This document shows, piece by piece, positions 23,761 through 34,896 of a stretch of DNA of 64,000 bases. Position numbers and translations under genes: made by a program. Position 1 is the stretch's first letter. Each line of letters starts with the position of its first letter. Below the pieces are notes generated by a model. That model saw only the letters and a program-made list of their open reading frames with translations. It was not told the DNA's origin and did no database searches. The stretch comes from Phialophora verrucosa. Taxonomy: Eukaryota > Ascomycota > Eurotiomycetes > Chaetothyriales > Herpotrichiellaceae. The stretch covers positions 186,001 through 250,000 of the forward strand of contig MSED01000008.1 in the NCBI GenBank assembly GCA_002099365.1, read 5' to 3'.

Positions 23761-24674
23761 GACAGGAACTACCACAACGGTAGAGCTGTTCGGTTTTGCG
23801 TAGAGGGATAACTCGACGTCGAGATGGAGGACGCGGGGATTAAATGTGGACTGGAAAGAGCGTCTCCCTGTTTGGCGATATAAAAGGTGGTAAGGGAGGC
23901 AGTGGGTTGTGAATGTCCGGATCTGAGATTGAAGATGTCCCGAGCACAAATGCAGTGAGTGGTTAGTGGCAACAAAAGATGGTAAAGGTGTCCGCGAGAA
24001 GAGCAACGCCGTCGGCTTTGTAGTTGGCGACTGGAGCTGGCGAAGGAATGTGTAAGATTGTATCTCGCAAAGGAAACCGAGAACGAAACTCTCACAAATG
24101 CGCACCGCACTGTATTCTTAACACGCTGGCCGCACCAAACCAAACAAGCAATGAGGGGAGGTGCGTGTCGATCCGGCCAATAGCATGTCACGCGACCCCT
24201 GAGCCTGGTCTGACTAAGGCCACAATCCTTTTCACCATTTCTCTACATACATGGCCACAGTTATCAGCCATCAGCCGTGGATTGTGTCTGCTACGCCGTA
24301 GAGTGTCACTAGCCGCCACAGCTTGCCATATACAGCAGATCTATCTTAGGAACGACGCCCAGCGGCGCAATCATCTTTCTCAATTACTTCCCCCGTTCTG
24401 TGGTGAAACCTAAATATTCAGAAGACCCGAAGCTGACCTCCCATTTTCGTGGGTATAATGTGCTAACATGATCCGAAAAGCCCGAGCTGGTTTTGTGCCA
24501 TGAGAGTAGCCGTCGCAATGCTGACGATGCCTGGACAATGCTGCGTGCGACCACTAATCGACTTAGAGAAGGAAAGAATAGAGTCGAAGACAATTCCACC
24601 GCCGAAACCGAATCGTCATGCTGGTGACATGCTCCTACAAGTCCGGGTATATCCTCCAAACAAATGCACATAGT
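23761..24674. other. Promoter/intergenic region of the SURF4 gene
   Basis: About 0.9 kb between the SURF4 start and the 3' end of the next minus-strand gene. The ORFs in it are fragmentary and carry no recognised domain. Confidence 0.55.
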
Positions 24675-26150
24675 TCAAGCCTCCCATTCGGCATCCTTGA
24701 AAGCCGGGTCTGTGATTGCCTCCATGGACTGGAATCGATTCGATGTCTCCGGTGCCGGCTTTTTCACACCGTTCGTCTGTTCGGCATTGACAGCGGGTCT
24801 GCCATTTGGCAAAGATCTCGTAAGGGATGAGCTGGCCTCGCTGCTTGTGTCGCCATTCTCTTTCTTGCCCTTCTTCTTTCCTTTCTTGGTTGTGACAGAT
24901 TCCCACTTCTCCTCTTGTGCAAGCTCATTGGCCCAATTGTCCTGCTCCTCCTCGTTGACTTGGTCTGCCCAGCTGGACCGACTCGCCAAGCTAGGTCTGG
25001 AAACCTTCTCCCGGTCTGAGGCCGCAAGTGCGTTTGTTTTGTCTCCACCAAACTCTTTTCTCACCGCATTGACATTGGTGGTATCGGGAACAGCATTTGT
25101 GACGTCTGACAGTGGCTCTGACGTGACAGCCCCATGCACTGCGAAAGTGGGTATTGCTGGCTTCTCGAACGTGTCCAGCAATGGCACAACCTCATCGTTG
25201 CGAGAGTTTTGGGTCGGCTTCTCGGCCGCCGGCTTGCCCAACTGCCACGCATTCTGCGTCGACGTGAAGGCATTTGCTTTGGTCTGGTTGGAACTACCTT
25301 CAGCTATTCTCGCTGTCCGTAATTGCGCTTGCTTCTTCTGCTCATGCAAGCGATCGGATTCCGCTCTTAGACTCTTCTGCTCGGCCGCTTTCGCCTGTCT
25401 TTGTCTTTGCTTCTTAGTCAAGGCGGGCTGGAAGGATTGGGATGACTTGGGATGCGGTTTTGAACCGCTGTCTTTGATGTCGGTCAGTCTCAAAACACCG
25501 GGTTTGGCGGCGGGTGCTTCCAGCATGTCTGACACATCACCCGCCCGAGACGTAGGCGCAGTAGACACGGCGCCGGTCGAAGGAGACCCGATGGGGGAGA
25601 GATCGTCGTCCCCATCGCGGCCGGTGGTGGAGGAAGTCTCCGTGGAGCGCCCTGAAGCTGCCAGGCCGTTTTGCTTGCCCTGATTCGCCTTCGCAGCAGC
25701 ACGACGCTCTTTCTTGCTTGGGCCTTGAGCATTGGCAGGCTCAAGTTTCGTCCCAGCTTGCGCTCTGGCGAGCTGCTGAGCGAACTCCTTGTTGCTCATT
25801 TCATCATCTTCGTCTCTTGGCAAGGTCACTGACTGGCCTTCGTTGGTTCGAGCGACGACCTTGTTCTCGACCGGTGGAGAAATGAGCTTCCTCTTCTTGT
25901 TGACTTTGCCCTCCGTAGCACTCAGGGTGGGAGTGGAGATGCCACTGTTGCTAGCCTCGACTCGACTTGCAAGTGTCCGCTTCGCCTTCTGACGTTTGGC
26001 AGGAGGTGGCTCTGCAGCGACCAGTGGCGGTTGTGCGCGTGTGAATATGTGCCCCGTCAGCTTGCCGAAGAGCTCGGGGCTGTAGAATCTGATAACAAAT
26101 GCAGTCCCGGCAAGCACGGCGAGCCAGGAAGTGGCCACCTTCCACCACAT
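24675..26150 (-). CDS. Membrane-anchored basic low-complexity protein, unknown function
   Basis: An intronless frame of 491 aa. Residues 4-24 (KVATSWLAVLAGTAFVIRFY) form one hydrophobic segment that could be a signal anchor. The rest is hydrophilic and predicted disordered. It includes basic clusters PPPAKRQKAKR and KVNKKRKL that could act as nuclear signals, an Ala/Lys/Gln-rich probable coiled coil (about 245-290, KKQRQRQAKAAEQKSLRAE), and a Lys-rich KKGKKKGKKENG patch. A tryptophan-containing acidic end (DPAFKDAEWEA) looks conserved in character. I do not recognise a named family. The layout, one N-terminal helix plus a long charged tail, resembles ER-membrane proteins with cytosolic Lys-rich tails, but that is only an analogy. 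Confidence 0.7.
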   Translation of the reverse strand: MWWKVATSWLAVLAGTAFVIRFYSPELFGKLTGHIFTRAQPPLVAAEPPPAKRQKAKRTLASRVEASNSGISTPTLSATEGKVNKKRKLISPPVENKVVARTNEGQSVTLPRDEDDEMSNKEFAQQLARAQAGTKLEPANAQGPSKKERRAAAKANQGKQNGLAASGRSTETSSTTGRDGDDDLSPIGSPSTGAVSTAPTSRAGDVSDMLEAPAAKPGVLRLTDIKDSGSKPHPKSSQSFQPALTKKQRQRQAKAAEQKSLRAESDRLHEQKKQAQLRTARIAEGSSNQTKANAFTSTQNAWQLGKPAAEKPTQNSRNDEVVPLLDTFEKPAIPTFAVHGAVTSEPLSDVTNAVPDTTNVNAVRKEFGGDKTNALAASDREKVSRPSLASRSSWADQVNEEEQDNWANELAQEEKWESVTTKKGKKKGKKENGDTSSEASSSLTRSLPNGRPAVNAEQTNGVKKPAPETSNRFQSMEAITDPAFKDAEWEA

Positions 26151-27534
26151 CTTGGATCTTGCAACACAATGTTAAACGCTCGAGGATGTGTTGAGCACCG
26201 GTGGCAGAGTTGATCGAGCCGGACGCCGAACGAGCAGCACTTATGTATGCAGCAGGCAATAGGGAGGTAGGACTCGTCTTCGATCTGTAGGTAAGAGTAG
26301 GGGTGCGTGGCCAAGCAAGGGATGGATCTGATTGATCTCGAGTCGCAGGCCAAGCAGCTTGTCAATTCCACAGAGGTCTAGGCAAGCTTTGTAGCAACCA
26401 AGGTCTGTCGTAGCTGAGAGGTATGCACAGTGTACTCGTAGAGGATGCAGAGGCTAGAAATACGGGTGTTGTTGTTGCAGGTCTTCGACGGATGCAGACC
26501 TGACAGGTGATCTTGGAGATGTCTCAGGAGCGGTGATGGGGTCGAGGAACCAATGCAGCGAAATTTAGAACAAGACCCTCCAAGTGCCCGGTCTCAGTGG
26601 CGCAGACTGTGAATGGTCCACAGCCTCCCGGAAGGAACAGAATGCTGAGAAAGTGTGGACTTTTGCCGCGTGTACTGCAATGATGCACTGACGGTCCTCG
26701 TTTCGAGGGCGAGGGTGGGGAGGGGTGGAGAAGAGCGCCAGGTGGTTGATGGGCTCAACGGCTGGAATGGAGGCACAGTTTCCCTATAGGCAAGGAGTAC
26801 GAAGCTCCCTTGAGACAATGGATGCAAGCGTTCAGTGAAATCCGGACAGCTCGTAGCTCCCTTGTTCAAGCCCGTCACTTAACGCTCACTTGCCTTTGGC
26901 CGTCGTACTGCCTGGTCACCGCACTTGATGTATCGTGCATGTTGAAAACCCGCCTGCTCGAATGTTTCGTTAAATTGCAGCGTCACCTTACCTGAGATTG
27001 AGGCCACGTTCAGATGAGGGTTCCGTCTCCACCTCCGCACTATTTCTAGTCTCGGATCTCACTTCAACATCCAATCACTGTGGCAAACTGCGCAGCTGAT
27101 GGCGTACCTCATCTCGATTCACGAATTTCTAGACAGCAGGATGACGGTAGTGTCTGCGGCATCTCCACCTCATGCATAGAACGTCACTCCTCCGCGGGCT
27201 GTGCTTTCTTTTTCTCAAGGCATTCCGCACACCATGGTGCAATACAAAGAACGTGGATGTGCTCTGGACATGAGAGATTCTGCAACATTGTGCCAACCAG
27301 AGGGCATTTGTCCTGTATTTCGCCTTTCCAGACGTTCTACCAAGACCGAGTAATACTCGTAACGCATAAGACATCCTAGCAACGCGCCTATGCCTGCTAG
27401 AGGATAATTTCAACGAACGCTTAGATATACGAAACAAACACACATGCATCACCAAAGCTTGATGAAGAGGCATCCCGCATCCCATCTCTTTTCAAGCCGA
27501 GGGACACTCAGATAAATGGACTCTCTGATCAACG
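26151..27534. other. Intergenic region, nothing recognised
   Basis: About 1.4 kb with only short ORFs. It contains the promoter of the membrane-anchored basic protein and the 3' flank of the next minus-strand gene. Confidence 0.55.
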
Positions 27535-28806
27535 TCACCAGTCCACCGGCTGGTTCGATGGGACAACATAATGGAATTGCCATGAATCCCTTCTCTTGGG
27601 GACAAAAAGGTCTCCAGCAATCCGTGATGCGGGATGTATAAGAGGTGGCTTGATGATAGGATCCGATAGATGTTTGATCCGGGAAGCGTTCTGGGTCTCC
27701 ATTCGGATCCCGCCGCCTCGGACGCTTCCTTCCTCGTCTGGATGGTCAGCGCTGTGTAAAGACTCGTCTTCCGCTTCGGTGTCAGTCGAGTTGCCAAAGT
27801 CTCGTGAGTCAACTTGTTCTGTAGATCGCGTCTTAGCCAGTGACAGCTTGGCCTCCGTATCTCTCAGCGGTCTTCCTATGACGCATAACGGCCATCGCAT
27901 TTCTGGTTCGGCAGCAGGCCTCGTTCGTGCTTCCATCACCGCCGCGCTTGGAGGTGGAAGCAGCATCCAGGCTGCTTCTTCTCTAGTCGCCGGTAGTTGC
28001 GACACCACCGGCGGATGCATATCGTTCACTTCAGGGTGTCTTGCCCGGTAATAGTCGTAACGCTCGCTCTCGTTCGTGTGCGCCCGCTTCCTCCCGTGTG
28101 TTGCGGGCTCGTTCTCTTCCTCTTGGTCTCCAGCATCCTCACGATGCATGCCAGACGTGGCGCGGTTCCACATTCTTGTGACTCTCTCGGTAAAGTCGGC
28201 AAGGATCTCGTCCTCCCGATCGTATCTCTTCCAATTCCACTTGGGCGGATGTAGTGATATGCGCAGAGATTCTTTGATGTTCTCCATGGCATTCGACAGC
28301 CTCCTCTCTCTAGGTAGTCTTGGTGAGCTCGGAACAGATTTCGCACTGTCCGAAGAGTGTTCTTCAGTCCCATTGGCGGTGGACAATTCTGTAGGAGAGT
28401 TGGCGGATGGTCTTGCGGAAGATCCTGTGGCCTGCGGTTGCAGAGCGAGCCTCTCAGGGTCAGGTGTGAAGGAACCAACATCTGACTCCGGTGGCTCTTT
28501 GTGTATCTTGTTCTGAAGCTTTGCCAGCAGTGTATCCTTCTTCCACCCTTTCGGGGGACCAGGGCCCAGTATTAACTCTTCTGCCCATGCTTCGTTCGTC
28601 TGAAATGGGGCCGGCTGTCTCACGCGGCCTGGTTGAGTGACAACAACATCCGCTCTTTCTTGCGCCTGCTCTTTGGCCTCCTTTCTTCTTTTGCGCTTAT
28701 GTTTGAACTCAACCCAAGGTGTACAGGAAAGGTAGTAGAACACTGCTGACTGGACGCCGCGTAAGAACCAATGGCCGGGCTCTGCCGTATATGGAGGAGG
28801 GGGCAT
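27535..28806 (-). CDS. Conserved fungal protein of unknown function
   Basis: 423 aa from the ATG at 28806. The frame stays open upstream to 28962, but the residues there (PFPHSCEWKSNHRLSRTP) look like translated leader. The N-terminus GHWFLRGVQSAVFYYLSCTP could be a short membrane-associated segment. It is followed by a Lys/Arg-rich stretch (KHKRKRRKEAKEQAQ) and by TNEAWAEELILGPGPPKGWKK, a motif I associate with uncharacterised Pezizomycotina proteins. The remainder is polar and Pro/Ser-rich with scattered acidic patches and probably disordered. SPRLPRERRLSNAMENIKES and WNWKRYDREDEILADFTERV may be amphipathic helices. No enzymatic motif is seen. Confidence 0.72.
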   Translation of the reverse strand: MPPPPYTAEPGHWFLRGVQSAVFYYLSCTPWVEFKHKRKRRKEAKEQAQERADVVVTQPGRVRQPAPFQTNEAWAEELILGPGPPKGWKKDTLLAKLQNKIHKEPPESDVGSFTPDPERLALQPQATGSSARPSANSPTELSTANGTEEHSSDSAKSVPSSPRLPRERRLSNAMENIKESLRISLHPPKWNWKRYDREDEILADFTERVTRMWNRATSGMHREDAGDQEEENEPATHGRKRAHTNESERYDYYRARHPEVNDMHPPVVSQLPATREEAAWMLLPPPSAAVMEARTRPAAEPEMRWPLCVIGRPLRDTEAKLSLAKTRSTEQVDSRDFGNSTDTEAEDESLHSADHPDEEGSVRGGGIRMETQNASRIKHLSDPIIKPPLIHPASRIAGDLFVPKRRDSWQFHYVVPSNQPVDW

Positions 28807-30761
28807 GGTCGACCGAAACTCAGCGCGCAGGGTTGTTCTTGATGTGGCGGGATGGTCGTCTTCTTCGCCGGTCCATGGTACACGTCTGCGCTGAATGCAG
28901 ACAGCAGGAGTCCGCGACAAGCGGTGGTTTGACTTCCACTCGCAACTGTGAGGGAAGGGCAAGGCAGACCGTGTCAGAGCGAAATCACGGTTCCAATCGA
29001 ATCAAACCCCTCAACTGACGGTGACGACGTGGTGGAGGGCAAGTGGTTGCGATGGAGAATCCCATAGGCCGATAAAGAGAACCAATAAAGGGAGGGGCTC
29101 TGCTTTGTCTGAGATCATTTTGGAGGCCCAATCATCACCCGACGACCTCAGTCAATTCTAGAATCCACGTCTGCTGCGTTTGTGTCTCTATCGTTTGCAA
29201 CAGGAAGAAGACATTGATTTTCCGCGCCCAGAAACATAGACAATAGCCATTTATCCGCCTGCTACATAAACGAGAACGCCAGAACTACATCAAGTCTGAA
29301 GAACAGGCTGAGCGCCTGGAAACCGCATCTTTGCGGGTCCATCTCTTAAGGCACTCTTCTTCGGTTCAGAAGCATACTGGCCAGCAAGTCGGTGGGAAAG
29401 TTGAGCCTGGCGATTCCTGGCGACCTGAAAGAGAAGAGCAGATAGCTGCATCGAACGCAGGGACTACGCTTGTCTACCGACCACAGGTACAACATCGACA
29501 CTATGTCCTCGTCACGATGAGGGTGCATTGCCCAAACCACGCTCCTGCATTGATCTGGCCAAGAGAAAGCATCAATGGAAATTCGTCTGCCTGAATGCGA
29601 TTCTTCCTGCGAGTGTGCTCGCACGAATCGCAGGTCCGCTTAACACCAGTCACTCGTCGGGGCAGAAGGCCTGTAAGTTCATCATTTGAGCGTCTTGGAC
29701 TGTGATCCTTCTGTTGAGATCCTTGTACTAATCTAGCATCCTGTCTAATCCAGCACTCTGGATGGTGGCCTACGCCTTTAGCTAGTACAATCATGGACAT
29801 CCGCGCCGCTGGTCAGTCGCAAGACTGTGGAAGTTGCCATGGCCAAAATCTCTGCTGATAGAGGTGCTTATGTATCTCGCATCCCCTTGAATTCACTCCG
29901 TTCGTCCTTCTCGAAAAAGGGCTTGTGAAATCCAGAAGCTTCATACAATGAAGCTGAGTATTTTCTCTGAGCTTTCGTCCACACTCTCTACAATGTGATC
30001 CGCTCTTAACACTCTACCTCGATTGAAGAGGGCCTTCTGTCTATCCCAGCGGAGCAATATTTTGGAGGAGGGTGTGTCATGAATCCCAGGTATGGATGTT
30101 ACGATTTCTGCCTCCCTCGTACACTCCGTGATACGAGAGAGATACTAAGCAGAAGCCGAAGCTTGTTTCAAAGCACAGTGCAGCACCGAACCCAGGAGTC
30201 ATGGGTTGCATCTTGCGACTCCTGTACCGTCTTTGGCATTGGGTTCGTTGCATACGGATTTCACCTCATCGCGAGGAATCAAGCATACATGCTCTGAGAG
30301 ATTTGCCGCTGTCTGGCAAAGAGGGATGCGACTACCAAAACAACACGTTTGGAATTTATAGGACCTTTGGCACGCCTGCACTCAGTCATCAAGTCCTACA
30401 AGTGGATTTTCCATTGAGAATGTAGGTCACAAAGAGAAGACTTTCAGGAGAATCGTAGGATGGCGATGAACTGTTAGCAGGGACTGTCTTTACATATCTA
30501 GATCCTAGAAGGATGATAGCACGGCGATAGATAGGGTATACAAAGCTGTTTAATCGTTGTATTCATCTTTTTTGCAACCAGTTCTTCACCCGGCCTTGCG
30601 GCACGAGACGATGGCGTCGAAGACAGTATGCCGTGGTGTAGCGGAATTCCAACAATACACACCTCGCTAGCACCGACTTCATGCTGCAACTTCTATCTCA
30701 ACTGTATGAGGCGATTAAGGCCTCTCTTTTCAGCTACCAGCGCTTCGCGCCCGATCAGAAC
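28807..30761. other. Intergenic region, nothing recognised
   Basis: About 1.95 kb. Short ORFs on both strands lack domains and plausible splice partners. The right end flanks the four-exon glycine-rich protein gene. Confidence 0.5.
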
Positions 30762-31360
30762 TCAATGCTGCTCGTTCTTCTCAGCCATTTTCTGGATTGA
30801 ACCGCCGATGGCACCGGACCTGAGTGCAAATCAGATCACCACTTTTCAGATTAAACGGCCTCTGTGGCCTGGTCGGCTCCCTATCATCGCTACGCGGTGT
30901 CCAAGGATGGGATAGGATAGGATAGGATAGGATAGCATGGGTTGACTCACGGGGTGAAGTTCTTTCCGATCATGCCGTCTTCAGCCAGGGGCCCTCCGAC
31001 TTTATTTCCGGCGCCTCCAATCGCACCTGTACATGTCGTACGTCTATCAGATATCGGATCCCAGCTTACACATTCACCACAGAAGCGTCGGTAGAGGACC
31101 CGGACTGACCTGCTCCCGTGAATTGGTGCCCGACAGCCCCATCCTTTGAGAACATCGAGGTACCGTGGCCTGTAGTCTTGGATCCAGCGCCCGCCTGTAG
31201 GAAAAGAAGAGAATAAGTCTCGCATTGCATGGGAGACCAAGGGGAGAGCAGTACGTACTCCTTGTACGGTGTCCTCGTGGATGCCTTCGGTTAGATCTTG
31301 TGTCTTGGTGGCGGAGTTGGCGCCTGCATCCAAGTTCTTGCCTGAGTGGTCGCCGTCCAT
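30762..31360 (-). CDS. Small glycine-rich repeat protein, four exons
   Basis: No single frame shows this gene. Joining 31360-31259, 31194-31110, 31026-30951 and 30819-30762 gives 106 aa, with GT-AG at each intron (donors GTACGT, GTCAGT and GTGAGT). The product has a polar N-terminus (DHSGKNLDAGANSATKTQDL). It then has three related units of the form G-A-(I/V)-G-x-x-(F/I), seen as SKDGAVGHQFTGAG, GAIGGAGNKVGGPLAEDG and PSGAIGGSIQKMAE. Units ending KNFTP or HQFTG repeat the pattern 'DG-M/A-IG-K/H-x-F'. Similar short Gly-rich proteins of unknown role occur in many filamentous fungi and are often described as stress-related. I could not test that here. The last exon, joined through a perfect GTGAGT, replaces an immediate TGA stop and adds the final repeat. 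Confidence 0.75.
30909..30935. repeat. (GGATA)5 microsatellite inside intron 3 of the glycine-rich gene
   Basis: Five tandem GGATA units lie just downstream of the GTGAGT donor of the third intron (read TATCC on the gene strand). The tract is within 20 bp of the splice donor. Confidence 0.85.
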
Positions 31361-32319
31361 TTTGATTCAGCGAAATGTCAATGAGTGCGTGGGTACGGTT
31401 CTCGTGGACGTTCGAAGGGTGGTGTTTGTTCAAATTGTTGGCAATGTCTCGGATGGGTGTTGTTGATCGAGGCGTTTACAATCGTGACGCAACCGACCGC
31501 AGATTCGTGGAGCTGCTGGTCCGGAGCATGTAGCAGAGCTTCGTCCTTGGAGATGGAAAATACGTAATAATAGTGTCATTCCATCGATGGACAGGATGGT
31601 CGCCTTGTAATAGAGTGCTCGTAGTCGGCCACCGGAAATACAGGGGACAGATGTGAGGGGAGACGTCATAGATTCCCTTTCTAATACAACAGCACAGCGA
31701 TCAGCATTGCAGGTGATTGGAACGAGCGAAACGTCGGCGGGCTGTATTCGAGTCACGTCCGGGAACATAATGAGACGCGGGGCATCTGAACGATGGTGCT
31801 GAATATTCGGACAAAACTCCATTGGTAACAGCCGTCGAGCGATGCACAAAGGAAACGTATGATTGCTACAATGCTGGACAAATCGAAGGGGTGAAGGCAG
31901 TCTGGGAAGTTGTGGGACCAGCTATACAAAGTCGAGTTGCTTTCCCTCAACAAGAAGGTAGGCACTTCAAGGCTTGAACTCGAAATGATCGTCTTTGTGA
32001 CTGCACAAGATTCGTCCCGACAGATAAAAGGGGCTTCACCACGCATTGTCCGCCTTTCAGTGATTCAAAGACTGAATGCTTTAGAAACGGCGCCAGACAA
32101 GGGCAAATTGCGTGGAACAAAGCCGCGAACAATCCGCTTCCAGGCCGGAGGCGTCGGCAGACTCGAAGTACTTATACTCCCAAAGCCTTCGACAACTGGG
32201 CCTGCAAATGGTCATCCAAAAAAACCGCCTCTTTGATTGAACACGACTCCTGTTATAGTGAAAGGTATGACTACCCAACTTCAGTAGTCGAATAATTCTA
32301 CCGTCTACTTCAATTCACT
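31361..32319. other. Intergenic region, divergent promoters
   Basis: About 0.96 kb between the glycine-rich gene (-) and the coiled-coil ORF (+). No other gene is supported. Confidence 0.55.
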
Positions 32320-32850
32320 ATGCCATTCAGAAACTCACTTGCAACCATCAGCGACAAAGAAGAGTTGTCAGGTCTTGACTCTGATACTGACTCCAACAAC
32401 TCTCTTCAAAGAGAAGAAGGATCTGTTCGAAGAGCCAGCCCCCCGCTCCAGCAGCAAGCTCTGCCATCGCAGATTCATAAATGTGATCCGGAGACAGTGC
32501 TGGGCTTGACAGACGACGTCCTCGCCGTTGCCAAGGGGTTGTTTGCCCTCGCTGATGCCAAGTATGCAGTGGAGGAGCTGCTTGAGGTCCCACCTGCAGG
32601 AGATGAACCCGAGGTCGTGGACTGTCTTGACGATGCGCGATCTCTCAACAATGTTGCCGCCGCGAAGAAAAAACTCAAGGACTTAAAGACTCGACTGAGA
32701 ATTGCTAAAGCCCAGGCCGTTGTGGCTGAGAACCGGCTCAGGACAGCACAAGCTCAAGTTGCATTGGCAGAGGACCGTGTCAACTTTGCTGTCGACCAGC
32801 TTGAATCTGCCCTTGGCAAAAGAAGTAGAAGTGTATGGAAACAAAATTAA
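32320..32850 (+). CDS. Orphan coiled-coil protein
   Basis: A 176-aa frame from a good ATG to TAA. The N-terminal 60 residues are acidic and Ser-rich. A middle part (about 66-105) is enriched in Ala, Val and Leu. From about residue 110 the pattern AKKKLKDLKTRLRIAKAQAV continues through regular hydrophobic heptads with the repeat (A/R)xAQAxVAExR(L/V)xxA, strongly suggesting a long helix or coiled coil. It ends in a basic KRSRSVWKQN tail. I recognise no family. The ordered heptads argue that the frame is real, but expression is unknown and it could be lineage-specific. Confidence 0.55.
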   Translation: MPFRNSLATISDKEELSGLDSDTDSNNSLQREEGSVRRASPPLQQQALPSQIHKCDPETVLGLTDDVLAVAKGLFALADAKYAVEELLEVPPAGDEPEVVDCLDDARSLNNVAAAKKKLKDLKTRLRIAKAQAVVAENRLRTAQAQVALAEDRVNFAVDQLESALGKRSRSVWKQN

Positions 32851-33335
32851 AGCTGAGTTAATGTGCTAAACATTATGTGCTCCACCCGAATGTCGCTACT
32901 GCGAACTACAAGGGCGCTTCTCTCCTCCCGCTTATGTATCTCGCTTGGTGATCTTTTGTCTCGACCTCGACTTCCTTTGACGCGAACTGATATTTGGCAA
33001 TAATCCATCCGCCCAACTCGGAAGCCAGACTTTGTAGAACGCTTTAAAGAGGAAAGAAATGCGTGGTCTGTCTTGTCTCGTCTGGCTTTGTTCAGATGAG
33101 GTCACAACAGTCTTCTGCGACCACCTTCACCCAACCAACGACTCGAGTTTGCGAGCACAAAGAATTTCCAAGATAGGGTAAGATAAGCATTATCATACTG
33201 ATTCGCCTATAGATACAAAAGGGACAACAAAACTCTATGGCTCCCCAACTCCGCCGCTATGCCACGCCACGCGATGCAAATTTCTACAGATCCTTGAACA
33301 CAATCCCATATTGTCGCGCACCGCTCGAAAAGCTA
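32851..33335. other. Convergent 3' flank, nothing recognised
   Basis: About 485 bp between the ends of the coiled-coil ORF and the HMG-box gene. No gene-like structure was seen. Confidence 0.6.
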
Positions 33336-34896
33336 TCAGTTCATCCTCTGAAACTCGGCCTCAAAATCCGACCCGGCATGCCCTGAGTCTGCCCATGCGC
33401 AATCTTCTCCCGTCAATGTCGCCAGGCCTGGGTGATAAGACTCAGGTTCATAAGCCAGCTCGAGTTGTACGCTCGAGTCATATGCGATTGTCCTTGGGAT
33501 CTCCTGCACTGGATCTCCGCCTTCTTCATAATACACAACCTGATAGTTCGGATCCACCTGTCCGAGTCGAGGGTCGAGCATGTCATTCTGGACCGAAACT
33601 CCCATGTGCTGAGGAGCAGAATATGTTGTCAGGATGTCGTGATGCTCAGTATGCGGCAGTCCCACCAAGCCCATGGTCGACTGGTATCCGGCATATGGCT
33701 CTTCAATCCTTCGGTACGGAAAATCGCTCACGTGCTCGTAAGGTCCAACGGCTGTCGCGGTCTGATAATAATCGCCCACCACGCCGTTGGAGCTGATCAT
33801 CATATGAGGTTGCCCATATGGATTGCTCATCTCATATCCTGACAAATGGTGCTGGGCGGGCATCATTCGGTGATAGACTGCTGGTCTGTCGTCGAAGGGT
33901 GTGGATGAGGCGCTTCTGCTCTCGAACCGGCGAGCACTGCGACTTCGCTTGGAACCTTTGACCGATCCTTCCCACTCTGGATCGCTGTCACTGTCGTCGT
34001 CGTTCCTTGTCCTCTTCGTTGCCTTGTTCGGAGCGAACTTGTAATTGGGGTGAGCGGCGGCATGGTTGTCTCTTTCGGTGATGGCATATTGCTCATACAA
34101 GTCCCTGACCTCTTTGGGTTCCAGAGGCCAGCTTGCACCAGTCACCTGCGACACGACTTGGTGATTGTTCTCCTTGCAAAATTGCTTTACTCGCTCGGCG
34201 TACGCAGAACGGTACAGCATGAAGGAGTTCATTGGTCTGGAGACATATCCTTTCTTCTTTTCAACCTCTGCTAACCGTTCTTCCACCGACCGGTGGACCC
34301 ACAATCCCATATCCCGCACCGGCGTCTTATAATCCTTCGTCAGCAGACTTAGCGGCTGTTCAACGACTGGCCCTCCTTTTTTGCTGCTGGCCTTCTTTCT
34401 CAAGTTCCGTCGAGACTTTGGAGATTGTGACGCTCGTGATGACTCTGTACCGGCTGGACTTGAGGGTGTACCGATAGCTCGACCGCTGCGGGTGAGGACC
34501 CCGACGTTCTGAGGAGGAGTATGTGATGGGACTGAAGTAGCTAGTGTCTGGCACGGTCAGTACGTCGCCCTTGTTTGAAGCGTACGGATCCCTTGACTTA
34601 CTTGTTGTGGTGTGTAGTAGATCTGTGTTGGTGCTGTATGGTATAAGGATGGGTCACCGTAAGGGTCCTGCAGATAGGTAAGCTACCATTCAGTTGGGAG
34701 GGCGACTTAGAAGGCATACATATGCTGGTTGAGATGCCATATCTGACATGAACGATGATGCAGGCATTGGCGGTGTGTAAGGCTCTGGCTTGACGCTAGG
34801 TGGTGCTGGCTCCTGGTTGTCGTCGGCCTGACCGTAACGACCGTCGGTGGAATGAGGGGGTGATGGAGGTCGCCCAGTGCTGGATTCTTGGGCCAT
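33336..34896 (-). CDS. HMG-box transcription factor of the fmf-1/Ste11 type
   Basis: Three exons: 34896-34720, 34667-34602 and 34547-33336, giving 484 aa, all joins in phase 0. The third-exon acceptor is the CAG before ACACTAG (34548-34550), because the later TAG would lose frame. An HMG box at about residues 183-257 begins VSRPMNSFMLYRSAYAERVK and continues through NNHQVVSQVTGASWPLEP to HPNYKFAPNK. This is the sequence-specific MATA_HMG/Ste11 subtype, which directs sexual development in fission yeast (Ste11) and Neurospora (FMF-1). Upstream is a Pro/Ser-rich region with RSGRAIGTPSSPA. A basic cluster after the box (KATKRTRN, KGSKRSRSARR) probably drives nuclear import. The Tyr/Gln-rich C-terminus is activator-like. 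The role in mating or development is inferred from family. Confidence 0.88.

Noticed and set aside
24664..25683. A 339-codon + strand frame with hydrophobic runs
   Set aside because: It is antisense to the Lys/Ala-rich protein at 24675-26150. Complement of Lys and Glu codons yields Phe, Leu and Ser runs, imitating membrane helices.
30628..30700. A stretch resembling a tRNA-like GTGGTGTAGC word
   Set aside because: No matching acceptor stem, T-loop (TTCRA) or clover-leaf could be drawn.
30947..30949. TGA stop as the end of the glycine-rich gene
   Set aside because: A perfect GTGAGT donor overlaps the stop. Splicing to 30819 adds PSGAIGGSIQKMAE, which continues the repeat pattern, so the stop is probably intronic.
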